Shown here: positions 1-8,626 of the stretch, in pieces | How positions within the stretch are numbered: the stretch's first letter is position 1 | How the letters are laid out: every line of letters begins with the position of its first letter | From: Mycobacterium ahvazicum | GTDB lineage: Bacteria; Actinomycetota; Actinomycetes; Mycobacteriales; Mycobacteriaceae | Reading direction: 5' to 3' | DNA length: 64,000 bases | Assembly (NCBI RefSeq): GCF_900176255.2 | Contig: NZ_FXEG02000006.1 | Span: 1-64,000, forward strand | Position numbers and translations under genes: made by a program | The notes under the pieces: model-generated | Seen by the model: only the letters and a program-made list of their open reading frames with translations | Databases searched by the model: none | What the model was told of the DNA's origin: nothing

Positions 1-349
1 CGTCGACGGCACCGCCGCGCAGATCATGGTGAGCAAGTCGTGGAAGCCGCCGGCCAACGCGCTGCAGGATCTGCTCGACCAGAAAACACCACCGCCGGTC
101 AACATCCCGGATGGTCCCACCCCGTCACCGTCGCCTTTCCCGTCTCCGCGGCCCATGCCACCACCCCCCGGGGTGACGGGGGCCGGCGGTGGCATGGGCC
201 GCGGAGACGGGAAAGGCGACGGTGACGGGGTGGGACCATCCGGGATGTTGACCGGCGGTGGTGTTTTCTGGTCGAGCAGATCCTGCAGCGCGTTGGCCGG
301 CGGCTTCCACGACTTGCTCACCATGATCTGCGCGGCGGTGCCGTCGACG
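1..349. repeat. 162-bp perfect inverted repeat at window edge (probable chimera)
   Basis: Bases 1-162 are the exact reverse complement of 188-349, separated by a 25-base loop (163-187). Paired positions sum to 350 throughout. The right arm is continuous with the espK reading frame and is therefore the genuine copy. The left arm makes the same protein text appear on both strands. Such a hairpin at the very edge of an assembled sequence is typical of a fold-back library chimera or an assembly error, although a real inverted duplication cannot be excluded from sequence alone. Confidence 0.9.
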
Positions 350-804
350 ATGCTGACGTTGGCTCCGAGTGTGGTGGTGACCACCGTGTTGATCTGCTGG
401 GTGCGCTCGGCTTCGTCCAGGCTGGAATCCTTCTCCAGGCTCTCGATCGTCCGATGCGCCTCGACCACGTTGTCGATGACGTCCGACTTGGCCTGCACGA
501 CTGTCTGGGCAACGTATTTGTGCCAGGTGATCACGGTGGCGAGACCGTTTTGCAGCGTCACCAATCCGTCGATCAGCGTGCCGAGTTGACTGTTGGCGGC
601 TGCGGCCGCGCTACCCGACCAGGACTCGGCGTCGAAGAGCGCGGTCCGCTGCGACTGGCAGGCCTCCAACACGTCAGTGACCTGCCGCAGCACCTGGAGG
701 TATTCCTGGGCGCGGTCGTAGTAGGCCTGCTCATCGACGTCGGGCCACCCGCCCGGGACGAGCATCTGCTCGGCATATCCCCCCGTTGGCTTGGTGAGGC
801 CCAT
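1..804 (-). CDS. espK: EspK, ESX-1 secretion-associated protein (partial, N-terminal part)
   Basis: This is the N-terminal part of a homologue of EspK (Rv3879c), an accessory protein of the ESX-1 type VII secretion system. The start ATG is at 804 and the protein begins MGLTKPTGGYAEQM. Recognisable segments shared with EspK include PGGW, YDRAQEY, VTDVLEAC, ATVITWHK and SKSWKPPANALQDLL, followed by a proline-rich linker. Only about 205 residues (804 down to 188) are trustworthy. After that the frame runs through the loop and inverted arm at 1-187 and stays open off the window edge. The C-terminal domain is not present. It lies downstream of espB on the same strand, as expected for the ESX-1 locus. 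Confidence 0.82.
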   Translation of the reverse strand, partial: MGLTKPTGGYAEQMLVPGGWPDVDEQAYYDRAQEYLQVLRQVTDVLEACQSQRTALFDAESWSGSAAAAANSQLGTLIDGLVTLQNGLATVITWHKYVAQTVVQAKSDVIDNVVEAHRTIESLEKDSSLDEAERTQQINTVVTTTLGANVSIVDGTAAQIMVSKSWKPPANALQDLLDQKTPPPVNIPDGPTPSPSPFPSPRPMPPPAPVTPGGGGMGRGDGKGDGDGVGPSGMLTGGGVFWSSRSCSALAGGFHDLLTMICAAVPST

Positions 805-995
805 CAGCTACTCCTCGGCAAGGCGGGGCGCGCTGCATCGGTGCCGCCAATCGCGTGGGCGATAGCGGCTAGCAGGTTGCCGGACATCATGAGTAATAAG
901 CGTAATCGAGGTCGGGACAGGCTAACTGCGCCAAAATTCCGGCTCGGCGACGACGAAAACGGGTGTGTCACCCGTGGTCGGACCGTCGTGTCGAG

Positions 996-2412
996 TCATT
1001 GCTTTTCGGACGGGCCCTTGCGTGGACGGTTACCGATCACGCCCTCGGTCCACGACCGCTCCTCGGTGTAGAGGGCGTCCTCGTCGGCTCCGGGTATGCG
1101 CTTGCCTTTGCCGCCGCCCTTGTCGCCCTGCCCGCCCATCGGCATGCCGCCCATTCCGCCGCCCGCGCCGCCGGCGCCCGGGAGCCCCTTGCCCAGGCCT
1201 GCGGTGGCCGGACCGGGGGCCGCGGCCGCAGCCGGGCGCGACGACGCTTCTCCCGCGCCCGCGGCATCTTGCAGCGGCATCTTGGGCATACCGCCCATGC
1301 CGCCGACGGACGCCGGCTTGATGCCTCCCGCGCCGCCCTTCGGGGCGCCTTGCTTCTGCATCGCCTTGTCCACCAGCGCCTGAGCGTCCGGGGTTGGCGG
1401 TGTTTGCGGCGTGCCACCGCCCAGCCCCGACGGCAGCGTCGGCATGGCCGGCATCATCGGCATGTTGGCCGACGGGTCGGTGGGGACGTTGATATCGGGG
1501 ACATCCGGAACGTCTGGGACGTCGGCGGGATCGGGTATGAAATACGCGCCGAAAGGTGCGGTGGGGTTCGCCGGAGCCAGCGGAATTCCGCCGGTCGACA
1601 TGTAGGTCTGCAACGCGGTCTCGGACCTTTTCTGCAGGTTCTTATACCAGTCAATAGCCATATACATGTACGGGCTTTTGTTCTGGACGTAGTACCTGTA
1701 CCAATAGTCGCACTGCGATACTTCGTAGGAGGAAGGATGCTCGCCCTCCAGGCCGTAGGGTTCCCTCCCACCCCATTCGCTGCCGCCCGAGGCCCTGACT
1801 TTTTTGTGCGCGTCGGCGACCATCTGAGCTTGCTTGGCCAACGTCGTGAACTGCGTCACCATGCCGAATATCCACTGCTTCTGCTGCGTGAAGTTCGACT
1901 CGACGGACGCCCTCGCGTCGCCCTCCCAGTTGACGAACGGGCGGAAACGGTAGGCGAGCTGCTGGAATTTCAGCTGGTAGCTGTTCCAATCCGCGGCGAA
2001 CGCGCGAAACGCCGTCCCCTGGTCAGGAGATTCGATATCCGTCGCGGCCGATGTAGTCCGGGTCGCACATCAGCGACACCTTGTCGTTCGCCGACACCTT
2101 CGCCGACGAGCCGCCGGACGTCCCGTCCATGTTGATCGCGTTGATGTCGTCGGCCGCGCCCTCGTCGGCCTCCTCGTATGCCTTGGCCGCATTTCGTAGG
2201 GACTTCGCCAGCGAACTCCATTCCCGCTGGCACGCTTGAACGTATAACCGCAACGAGTCCGCGTTGATCGCGATTTGCACGGCCGAATCGCGGACAAATG
2301 ACAGAGCGCACGGCGCCTGCGGGTTGCCCGCGGGCATCTTCGGCAGCGGCGCCTCGATTTCGTCGGCCCGCGCCATGAGTTCCTGGTATTCGACGTTTAC
2401 CGTCTGCGTCAT
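996..2412 (-). pseudogene. espB: EspB, ESX-1 secreted substrate, split by a frameshift
   Basis: EspB is secreted by ESX-1 and has an N-terminal PE/PPE-like helical domain and a Gly/Pro-rich tail trimmed by MycP1. The N-terminal part (ATG at 2412, MTQTVNVEYQ) carries SLRNAAKAYEEADE, containing the YxxxD export motif, and ends at a stop at 2023. The rest lies in another frame: it reads through SPDQGTAFRAFAADWNSY and FVNWEGDA near 2000-1930. It then passes a Gly/Met/Pro-rich region and ends with ALYTEERSWTEGVIGNR at 996, which closely matches the EspB C-terminus. The frames change between about 2065 and 2020, where one extra base (or two missing) would restore one protein of roughly 470 residues. 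It may be a real inactivation or a sequencing error. Confidence 0.8.
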
Positions 2413-2891
2413 ATCGGCTCATTCTCCTCGTGCCCAAGCCATTGTGCTCGGTAGCTCACTTCCTCGGCAGCACCGGCCCGATCGGCGAGGTGCGCGGCCA
2501 AGGAATGCCAATTCTGTTGTGCCGCTATCTTTTTCGTTCGGCGCACGTGGCGCGGCGACGCTGTCGTCTGAAACGGGCGACCCGCATCGCCGTCTCGCCT
2601 TGCAGCAAGATGCGGTGCGATCACCGGCCACCTCTTTCGTCTTGCGAGGACATGCGGCGGTGCGGCGGTGCTCCGACCACGACCGAATGCAATCGTAATG
2701 CACCAAACAGGGCCCACGTGCACCGATTTCGCACCCGATCATTGCGGCTCTTGCGGATTCGCGGGCCTGTTTTCCGAGACGGCAGCCAGGCGGCCGACTC
2801 GATGACGTCGGATTCAGGTCGCCGACATCACCCGTTAAGCTCAGGTCCCCTGTCATTTACCCGCAGTCCATTTCTGCGGGCCGCTCGGCGG
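2413..2891. other. Intergenic gap between espB and the island methyltransferase
   Basis: This stretch of about 480 bases has no open frame that I can relate to a protein family. Its position directly upstream of espB makes it the likely site of the espB promoter, and it forms the left junction of the accessory island. I see no inverted repeats, transposase remnants or tRNA that would identify the insertion mechanism. Confidence 0.5.
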
Positions 2892-3611
2892 TCAATCATC
2901 GCCGCGGAAAAACACACCATCGGCTTGCAGCACCTGGCTCGTGCGGATGTCGATGAAACCGGGCACCAATCCCTTCAACATGAAACCCAGCGAGTCCATC
3001 AGGTCGAAAGCCTCTTGAATCAGCATTCCCCCGTCATAAAGGGGCTCGAACGACAGCTCTAATTCGACGCCGACACAATGGCTGTTGACGGTTGCGGTGC
3101 CGCCGTCGATCACTTGCTTCTCAAACCCCTGGACATCGATTTTGAGAAACGCCACCTCGTCTGGCGCCAAGACTTCCGATGCGACCGAGTCGAGCTTGGA
3201 CACGGTCACGTCCTCAACGCCGATGTAATTTGCCCTGGGAAACAGGTCACGATGTCGTTGCAGCATCGGCAGGATGGAACTGCTTTCGCCCGCGTTGCCC
3301 GCGACATTCATCGAAATCGCTCCGTCGACATCACCCAGCGCACAGCGCCGGCAATCCCACCGCAGGCTCTTCGAGGCGTTGCGGTGCAAGCGGGTAAACG
3401 GCCCGGAAAGGGGCTCGAACGAAACGATGCGGCCGGCGAAACCCGCCTCACGCAGGCGCCCGGCATACTGGCCCGAATTGGCACCGACGTCGAGAACGAC
3501 GTCGACGCCTCGGAATTGGAGTTCGTCCACGAATCTGCGCCGCCACTCCGATTCGGAATGGTAATTCAGCACCTCCTTCTCGGCCCGATTCGCGATCCAG
3601 TACAAACCCAT
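2892..3611 (-). CDS. FkbM-family SAM-dependent methyltransferase
   Basis: A 239-residue class I methyltransferase of the FkbM type, which usually O-methylates sugar hydroxyls of glycolipids or polyketides. Motif I, VVLDVGANSGQYA, binds S-adenosylmethionine near residue 40. The family signature LKIDVQGFEKQVIDGG lies around residue 155. No signal peptide or membrane segment is visible, so it should act in the cytoplasm. It is transcribed away from the + strand genes beginning at 3775, with a shared 163-base upstream region. It is the first gene of the accessory island. The substrate cannot be deduced; the neighbouring glycosyltransferases suggest a sugar (inference). Confidence 0.82.
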   Translation of the reverse strand: MGLYWIANRAEKEVLNYHSESEWRRRFVDELQFRGVDVVLDVGANSGQYAGRLREAGFAGRIVSFEPLSGPFTRLHRNASKSLRWDCRRCALGDVDGAISMNVAGNAGESSSILPMLQRHRDLFPRANYIGVEDVTVSKLDSVASEVLAPDEVAFLKIDVQGFEKQVIDGGTATVNSHCVGVELELSFEPLYDGGMLIQEAFDLMDSLGFMLKGLVPGFIDIRTSQVLQADGVFFRGDD

Positions 3612-3774
3612 TGCGTAACACTAACATTGGTCTATTCGGGGGCCTGTGTGCTTACGACAGGCGGCGGCCGCGGTCGGTGTCGTTATCCCCGAATCGCGAT
3701 ATGCCCCCGGAGCGGCCATTGATGGGTATATTTCGCATCGCCACGCCCATCCGCAATCAGGAGGGACCACCGCG

Positions 3775-4743
3775 ATGGTAAGGCCGGCGGAAATCGCCCT
3801 CACCGTCACCAAATTGGGCACCCACATTGGTGCGCGCATCGATGGGGTGCGGCTCGGCGGTGATCTCGATCCGGGCGTGGTGGATCAACTGCACACGGCG
3901 CTGCTGCGTCACAGGGTGATCTTCTTCCGGGATCAGCACCACCTCGACGACGAGCTGCATTTCGCCTTCGCCAAGCGGTTAGGCGCGCCCATCCGGGTGT
4001 TCGGCGCCAATGCGATTCCCGATGGCCCACCCGGGGTGTCTGTGGTCGACTCTCAACGGGGTAAGGCAACGCGCTGGCACACCGACCACACGTTTACCCT
4101 CAATATCCCGAGGGCCTCGATCCTGCGTGCGGTGACCCTGCCCAGCTACGGCGGATCGACGTTGTGGGCATCGACCGCGGCGGCCTACGCGTCGTTGCCC
4201 GCGCCGCTGAAACAGCTCACCGAAAATCTCTGGGCACTGCACAGCAGTAACCGCTACGACCAGCTCGGCTACGTCGAGGGGGTGGGCGCCGTGTTGACGC
4301 CGGGTGGGACCCCCACCCCGTACCACGCGCTGGAAGACACCAACATGCTGAGCAATCAGCTGCAGGCCGCGCGCGACGAGGAATCCACCTTCCGGGTCGA
4401 ACATCCGGTAGTGCGGGTGCACCCCGGGACCGGCGAGCGCACGCTGCTGCTCGGGCAGTGGGCGCGCGGATTCATCGGCCTCGAGAATTACGAGTCACAG
4501 ACGCTGTTCGAGTTGCTGCAACGTCGTATCACGATGCCGGAGAACACTATCCGGTGGGATTGGCAGCCGGGTGATGTAGCGATATGGGACAACTACGCCA
4601 CTCAGCACCGCGCGGTCGACGACTACGACAAGGAGTACCGCCTGATGCACCGGGTCGCGTTGATCGGCGAGGTACCGGTCGATATTCACGGGCGCCCCAG
4701 CCGGCAGCTCAGCGGTGGGACACCCGAATCGATAACGGACTAG
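3775..4743 (+). CDS. TauD/TfdA-family Fe(II)/2-oxoglutarate dioxygenase, Rv3406-like alkylsulfatase
   Basis: A 322-residue non-haem iron dioxygenase. The iron ligands are in WHTDHTF (His102, Asp104) and the distal His of NYATQHRAVDDYD. The 2-oxoglutarate-binding Arg lies in RLMHR. Stretches such as IGARIDGVRLGGDLDP, LPSYGGSTLW, LTENLWALH and RRITMPENTIRWDW closely resemble M. tuberculosis Rv3406, a type II alkylsulfatase that oxidatively removes sulfate from alkyl sulfates. Alternative roles as a taurine or other hydroxylase remain possible. ATG 3775 is chosen because GGAGGG lies 8 bases upstream; the longer frame from 3646 lacks family similarity. It heads a + strand run of five closely spaced genes. 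Confidence 0.85.
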   Translation: MVRPAEIALTVTKLGTHIGARIDGVRLGGDLDPGVVDQLHTALLRHRVIFFRDQHHLDDELHFAFAKRLGAPIRVFGANAIPDGPPGVSVVDSQRGKATRWHTDHTFTLNIPRASILRAVTLPSYGGSTLWASTAAAYASLPAPLKQLTENLWALHSSNRYDQLGYVEGVGAVLTPGGTPTPYHALEDTNMLSNQLQAARDEESTFRVEHPVVRVHPGTGERTLLLGQWARGFIGLENYESQTLFELLQRRITMPENTIRWDWQPGDVAIWDNYATQHRAVDDYDKEYRLMHRVALIGEVPVDIHGRPSRQLSGGTPESITD

Positions 4744-4756
4744 GAAGCGGAATCTC

Positions 4757-5599
4757 ATGTCAGCGCAGGAGTCCGGCGGTAGCGAGCTTGCCGCGAGCGA
4801 TCGCGAACTCATTGCCTACGAGCTGCATAGCGGCCACGGAATCGAGTTGATCCCGGCTGCGCGCGATCGCGGCTGGATGGACTCGACGCACGACCGATTC
4901 GCCAATCGTTGCCTGCCCCTGCTCATGGCCAACCAGGCCGGTTGGCTTGTGCTGAATACCGCGCGCGTGCGGGCGCGGTGGAATGGCGGGCCGGGGCAGG
5001 ACTCCATCGAGTTCGACCACGGCGACAGTGCGCCGACGTTTCGGCCGGCCAGTCACTTCGGGCACGGGATCATCACTTGGAGCCTGCCGTTCCTGTTCCG
5101 CACCCCACCCGGTTTCAACCTGCTGGTTCGGGGCCCGGCCAACTGTCCCAAGCACGGTATCGCGGCTCTGGAAGGACTTGTCGAAACCGACTGGTCGCCT
5201 GCGACTTTCACCCTCAACTGGAAGTTCACCCGGCCCCGGGTCTGGGCGACCTTCGAAGCGGACGAGCCGGTCGGCATGCTGGTACCGCAACGGCGCGGCG
5301 AACTCGACGCATTCGTGCCGAAGACGGTGTCGATCGCGGCGGCGCCGGACGAATTGCGCACGGCCTATCACACCTGGTGGCAGAATCGCCGCGCGTTCAA
5401 TACGGATCTGCAGTATCGCGGGTCGTTCGCTCGCCAGGCGGGTTGGCAGAAAGACTACTTCCGCGGCAAGCTCCCCGACGGCTCGGCGGCAGCCGAACAC
5501 GAAACCCGGATGCGCTTACGGCCTTTCACGCGCATCGAGGCGGAGATCACCGGATGGCCGGTTCCGACTCTGGTCACGCGCCCCGACCCTGTCCGCTGA
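4757..5599 (+). CDS. DUF6065-like hypothetical protein
   Basis: A 280-residue soluble protein that I assign from memory to the DUF6065 family; its biochemical role is not known to me. It is rich in tryptophan and aromatic residues, with recognisable segments IELIPAARDRGWMD, ANQAGWLVLN, PPGFNLLVRGP and YHTWWQNRR. There is no signal peptide or membrane helix. It starts 13 bases after the dioxygenase stop and is followed 14 bases later by a sulfotransferase-like gene, so the three are very probably co-transcribed. Proteins of this kind tend to sit beside oxygenases and sulfotransferases, which fits the context, but no reaction should be assumed. Confidence 0.7.
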   Translation: MSAQESGGSELAASDRELIAYELHSGHGIELIPAARDRGWMDSTHDRFANRCLPLLMANQAGWLVLNTARVRARWNGGPGQDSIEFDHGDSAPTFRPASHFGHGIITWSLPFLFRTPPGFNLLVRGPANCPKHGIAALEGLVETDWSPATFTLNWKFTRPRVWATFEADEPVGMLVPQRRGELDAFVPKTVSIAAAPDELRTAYHTWWQNRRAFNTDLQYRGSFARQAGWQKDYFRGKLPDGSAAAEHETRMRLRPFTRIEAEITGWPVPTLVTRPDPVR

Positions 5600-5613
5600 A
5601 GTTTGGACAACTC

Positions 5614-6597
5614 ATGGGCCGTACCGAACTCGCCGACTGGACGCCGGTCCGACTGGATTTCTCCGGTCCAGCCCCGGCGGTATGGTGGGCCGATCTGTCG
5701 GCCGAGCGGTTCACCGATCCCTTCTTCGACCAAACCGTCGCTCGCTGGGAATCCGGCCCGACCGCGCGGCCGTTGGTACGCACCGGGCTCGACGAGCTCG
5801 AGAGTCTCGACGGCGCAGCGTCGCTCGATCCGGCGGGCATGATCTTTCATCTCTCGCGGTGCGGATCGACCCTGGTGTCACGGCTGCTCGGCACGCAACT
5901 CGGCCTCGTCGTGGTGGCCGAGCCTTCACCGCTGAACTCGCTGCTCGGCCTCGATCCCGCCCACATCGACCCGGCCGACCTGGTCAAGACGGTGCGGCTG
6001 CTGGTGCGGGCGCTGGGCCGCCGCCATGGCGACGAATGCCGATTCGTGCTCAAATGCACGAGCTGGAACATTCTCCGCCGGGAGGTTCTGGCCGCGGCGT
6101 TCCCCGAAACTCCGTGGATCTGGGTCCAGCGAGACCCGGCTCGCGTCCTGGCCTCGCTTCTCGCCGAACCGCCGGGTTGGCTGCAGCCACCGGCCGATCT
6201 CGTTAAAGCCGCGCAGCTCTTCAAGATTGATCCGACTTTGGTGCCGACGATGGAGCATGCCGAGTTCGCCTCCCGCGCCCTGGCCGCGATGCTCGAGGCG
6301 GCGGCGACCCAACCAGCCGGGCGGCTTGTCCTCGACTATGCCGATCTGCCCGACGCCGTATGGACCCGCGCGGCACCGCATTTCGGGCTCCAGACCGGTG
6401 CGGGCGCGATCGAGCGCATGGCCGAGCAGTCCCGGTTCTACTCGAAGGACCCCACACCTCGGCCCTTCACCGGCGCCGAAGACCGCCCGGTGTCCGGTCC
6501 AACGCGCGAGATCGCCGAGCGATTCGCCGGACCGGGTTATCGCGGGCTGAACAGCCTGGACTTGACCCGAGCCGCACTCCCACGAGACGGGGGCTGA
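5614..6597 (+). CDS. Sulfotransferase-family protein
   Basis: A 327-residue protein with the 5'-phosphosulfate-binding loop of PAPS-dependent sulfotransferases, FHLSRCGSTLVSRLL, near residue 75. This is followed by VVAEPSPLNSLLGLD and, near residue 170, WIWVQRDPARVLAS, the region that normally contacts the 3'-phosphate. It would transfer sulfate from PAPS to a hydroxyl group in the cytoplasm; the acceptor is unknown. ATG 5614 is the first plausible start after the upstream stop. A longer frame open from 4909 overlaps the previous gene and is rejected. Its sequence differs clearly from the second sulfotransferase at 10717-11502, so the two are not recent duplicates. Confidence 0.75.
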   Translation: MGRTELADWTPVRLDFSGPAPAVWWADLSAERFTDPFFDQTVARWESGPTARPLVRTGLDELESLDGAASLDPAGMIFHLSRCGSTLVSRLLGTQLGLVVVAEPSPLNSLLGLDPAHIDPADLVKTVRLLVRALGRRHGDECRFVLKCTSWNILRREVLAAAFPETPWIWVQRDPARVLASLLAEPPGWLQPPADLVKAAQLFKIDPTLVPTMEHAEFASRALAAMLEAAATQPAGRLVLDYADLPDAVWTRAAPHFGLQTGAGAIERMAEQSRFYSKDPTPRPFTGAEDRPVSGPTREIAERFAGPGYRGLNSLDLTRAALPRDGG

Positions 6598-6601
6598 CGA
6601 A

Positions 6602-7258
6602 ATGGCGTTGTTGAGTGCCGACGTCGCTCTGGTGAGCCTCGGCATGTCGTGCCAGGGAGCAATCCAATTGCAGGTGCACCGTGCACTTGTGGCCGATATC
6701 GTCGGATCCGCTGCGGTCATCAAGCGCACGCCATTCGACTGGCTGATCTGCCCGCCGGCGACCGCGGCGACCATGATCGCCGGCGATCGGTACTACCCGG
6801 AACACGTCGCCGACTTGGAATGCTGCCCCGAAGCGCCGCCACGCTGGCCTGACGTGGGTGACTGTTATTTCTGGCATGAGCCGAAAAACCTTGCCTCCTG
6901 CCCCGGTTCATTCTCGGCCAAGTTTGCCCACACGTCGCAGACGCTCAGGGGCGTCCGCGAATTCACGCGCCGGATATTCTTCGTCGCCAACACCCAGGAC
7001 AACCTTGCCGACGAAGTTCAGGCCGTCGCCGCCATCCCGTACGTTTTCACCGACGACGCGATCGACCGGCTCGCCGCGGCTGTTTCACAACGCTTTGACG
7101 CGGCGCTCTATGTGGTGTCGACGCCGACGCGCCACGAACTTACGACGTCGGCCAACCTGGATCGGTTGCTGCTGATGGACATCACCCCGGGGATTCGTGG
7201 CTCGGATTCGGATTGGGCCGCGGTCTTTCGCGCCATGCTGCGGCGGTCGGCTACATGA
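6602..7258 (+). CDS. DUF1796 papain-like protein
   Basis: A 218-residue protein of the DUF1796 (putative papain-like cysteine peptidase) type. The family pattern is visible as LVSLGMSCQGAIQLQVHR at the N-terminus, with a candidate nucleophilic Cys, and KRTPFDWLICPP near residue 43. WHEPKN follows near residue 97. Whether it hydrolyses or transfers anything is unknown; related genes occur in polysaccharide clusters. It begins 4 bases after the sulfotransferase stop, and its own stop overlaps the next start (ATGA), indicating translational coupling. Confidence 0.7.
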   Translation: MALLSADVALVSLGMSCQGAIQLQVHRALVADIVGSAAVIKRTPFDWLICPPATAATMIAGDRYYPEHVADLECCPEAPPRWPDVGDCYFWHEPKNLASCPGSFSAKFAHTSQTLRGVREFTRRIFFVANTQDNLADEVQAVAAIPYVFTDDAIDRLAAAVSQRFDAALYVVSTPTRHELTTSANLDRLLLMDITPGIRGSDSDWAAVFRAMLRRSAT

Positions 7259-8031
7259 AGCTCGACATTCACCTGCAGACCCATTCCGACATCAGCGTGC
7301 ACGGTGCACACCGCTACGTCGATGCGCCCAAAAGTGAGATCCTGCTCCGCTGTACGCAGTCGCTCGTCACGTCGATCAATCACGCCGAGGGCGACATTGT
7401 CTTGCGGGTCTTCGACGACCACTCGTCGCGCGAAGTCCTGTCGACGCTGCACCGGATACTCGAAACATGCAGCCATCCGGTCGAATTCATCGCACTCGAT
7501 GATCGCGGGTACAACGCATCCTGTCTCTCCTCATTCTCCCGGGCGCGCGACGACGGCCGCGAACTGGTGTATCTCGTCGAAGACGACTACCTGCACACGC
7601 CCTCGGCGATCCAGGAGATGCTCGACGTCCACGTGTTGCTGCGGGAGAAGCTCGGCGGCGGTGAGGTCGCCCTGCATCCGTATGACGATCCGAAGAATTA
7701 CTGGAGCCCGATATTCAGCCGGGAGGACTGTCGCGTCGTATACGGCACCAATAGGCACTGGCGCACCAACACGCATACCACCAATACCTGCTGGGTAGAG
7801 ATCGAGACGCTGCGGCGAAACTGGGAGCTGTTCGAGCTCCTCGCCCGCTATTCGAGCACGCCCTATGGCCAGCGGCACCACATCTTCGAGGCATCGACGA
7901 TCAATAAGATCTGGCGAGAGCAAGTCACTCTGTATACCCCGATACCCTCACTGGCACTGCATCTTCAGTACGAGGAACACATGGACCCTTACCTCGACTG
8001 GAGGCAATGGTGGGCAGGGGCGGCCTATTGA
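7255..8031 (+). CDS. GT2-like glycosyltransferase
   Basis: A 258-residue protein resembling family 2 (GT-A) glycosyltransferases. It has an N-terminal beta-alpha unit, SINHAEGDIVLRVFDDHSS, then RGYNASCLSSF and a DxD-type element in VYLVEDDYLHTPSA that would bind the metal and nucleotide sugar. There are no transmembrane helices. ATG 7255 overlaps the preceding stop by four bases. It is the last of the + strand island genes and meets the - strand set head-on, with only 4 bases between stops at 8031 and 8036. Donor and acceptor sugars are unknown. Confidence 0.7.
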   Translation: MKLDIHLQTHSDISVHGAHRYVDAPKSEILLRCTQSLVTSINHAEGDIVLRVFDDHSSREVLSTLHRILETCSHPVEFIALDDRGYNASCLSSFSRARDDGRELVYLVEDDYLHTPSAIQEMLDVHVLLREKLGGGEVALHPYDDPKNYWSPIFSREDCRVVYGTNRHWRTNTHTTNTCWVEIETLRRNWELFELLARYSSTPYGQRHHIFEASTINKIWREQVTLYTPIPSLALHLQYEEHMDPYLDWRQWWAGAAY

Positions 8032-8035
8032 CGCT

Positions 8036-8626
8036 TCAGGCGTCGTGGCGCTCGAACAGGTCGCAATAACTGCGTTGGGCTGCGGACTTGAACTGCCGGT
8101 ACACCTTGAAGCGCACCTCTCCCGCCCGCATGCGTGCGAGAAGTTGCTCGAGCCCACCGAACAGGTCGCCGTACTGCTCGTCGAGCACGGCCAGGCGTGC
8201 GCCCGACTGGTCGTCACGGTTCGTGTGCACGATCCGCAGGGCAAGGACGGACAGCCGGTCGACGATGGTGCCGGGAGTTTCGGTGTGCAGCGGCGCGTTT
8301 GGGTTCAGGTCGACGCGATCAAGCACATTCGCGTCGATGTCTTCGATCGCCGCATTGCGCCGGGCATTGACGTCGTCGATGCACCGTTTCCGGCGCGCTA
8401 CCTCCTGGTCGTCGGTGCCGGGCCGGCGAACGGCGTCTTCGTGGTGCCACAGCGCGAAGTTCAGCGCATGCAGGTGCAGCGCCTTCGCCGCGATGCCGTC
8501 CCGAATGGGAGCCTCGGTGGAGTCCTCGGTGTGCCACAGCATCGCGATGTCGTGGAACCGGCGCACGGCGGAGAGCAAATCCGCGCCCGTCGAATCGCGC
8601 AGGCCGCCGTCACCAGTCTCAGACAT
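8036..8626 (-). CDS. DUF4254 family protein
   Basis: A soluble 196-residue, mostly helical protein of the DUF4254 type, with ALHLHALNFALWHHED, IDDVNARRNAAIEDID and VDRLSVLALRIVHTN as recognisable segments. The function is unknown; members commonly sit next to heptosyltransferase-like GT9 genes, exactly as here. The start is set at 8626 (MSETGDGG), which overlaps the stop of the upstream GT9 gene by eight bases. The longer frame from 8665 would run further into that gene and is less likely. Confidence 0.72.
   Translation of the reverse strand: MSETGDGGLRDSTGADLLSAVRRFHDIAMLWHTEDSTEAPIRDGIAAKALHLHALNFALWHHEDAVRRPGTDDQEVARRKRCIDDVNARRNAAIEDIDANVLDRVDLNPNAPLHTETPGTIVDRLSVLALRIVHTNRDDQSGARLAVLDEQYGDLFGGLEQLLARMRAGEVRFKVYRQFKSAAQRSYCDLFERHDA

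Noticed and set aside
26..589. 187-residue + strand open frame at the window start
   Set aside because: It arises from the inverted-repeat copy of espK; after the loop it is antisense to espK.
963..2135. 390-residue + strand open frame opposite espB
   Set aside because: Antisense shadow of the espB coding sequence, with Arg/Ala-rich composition and no family signature.
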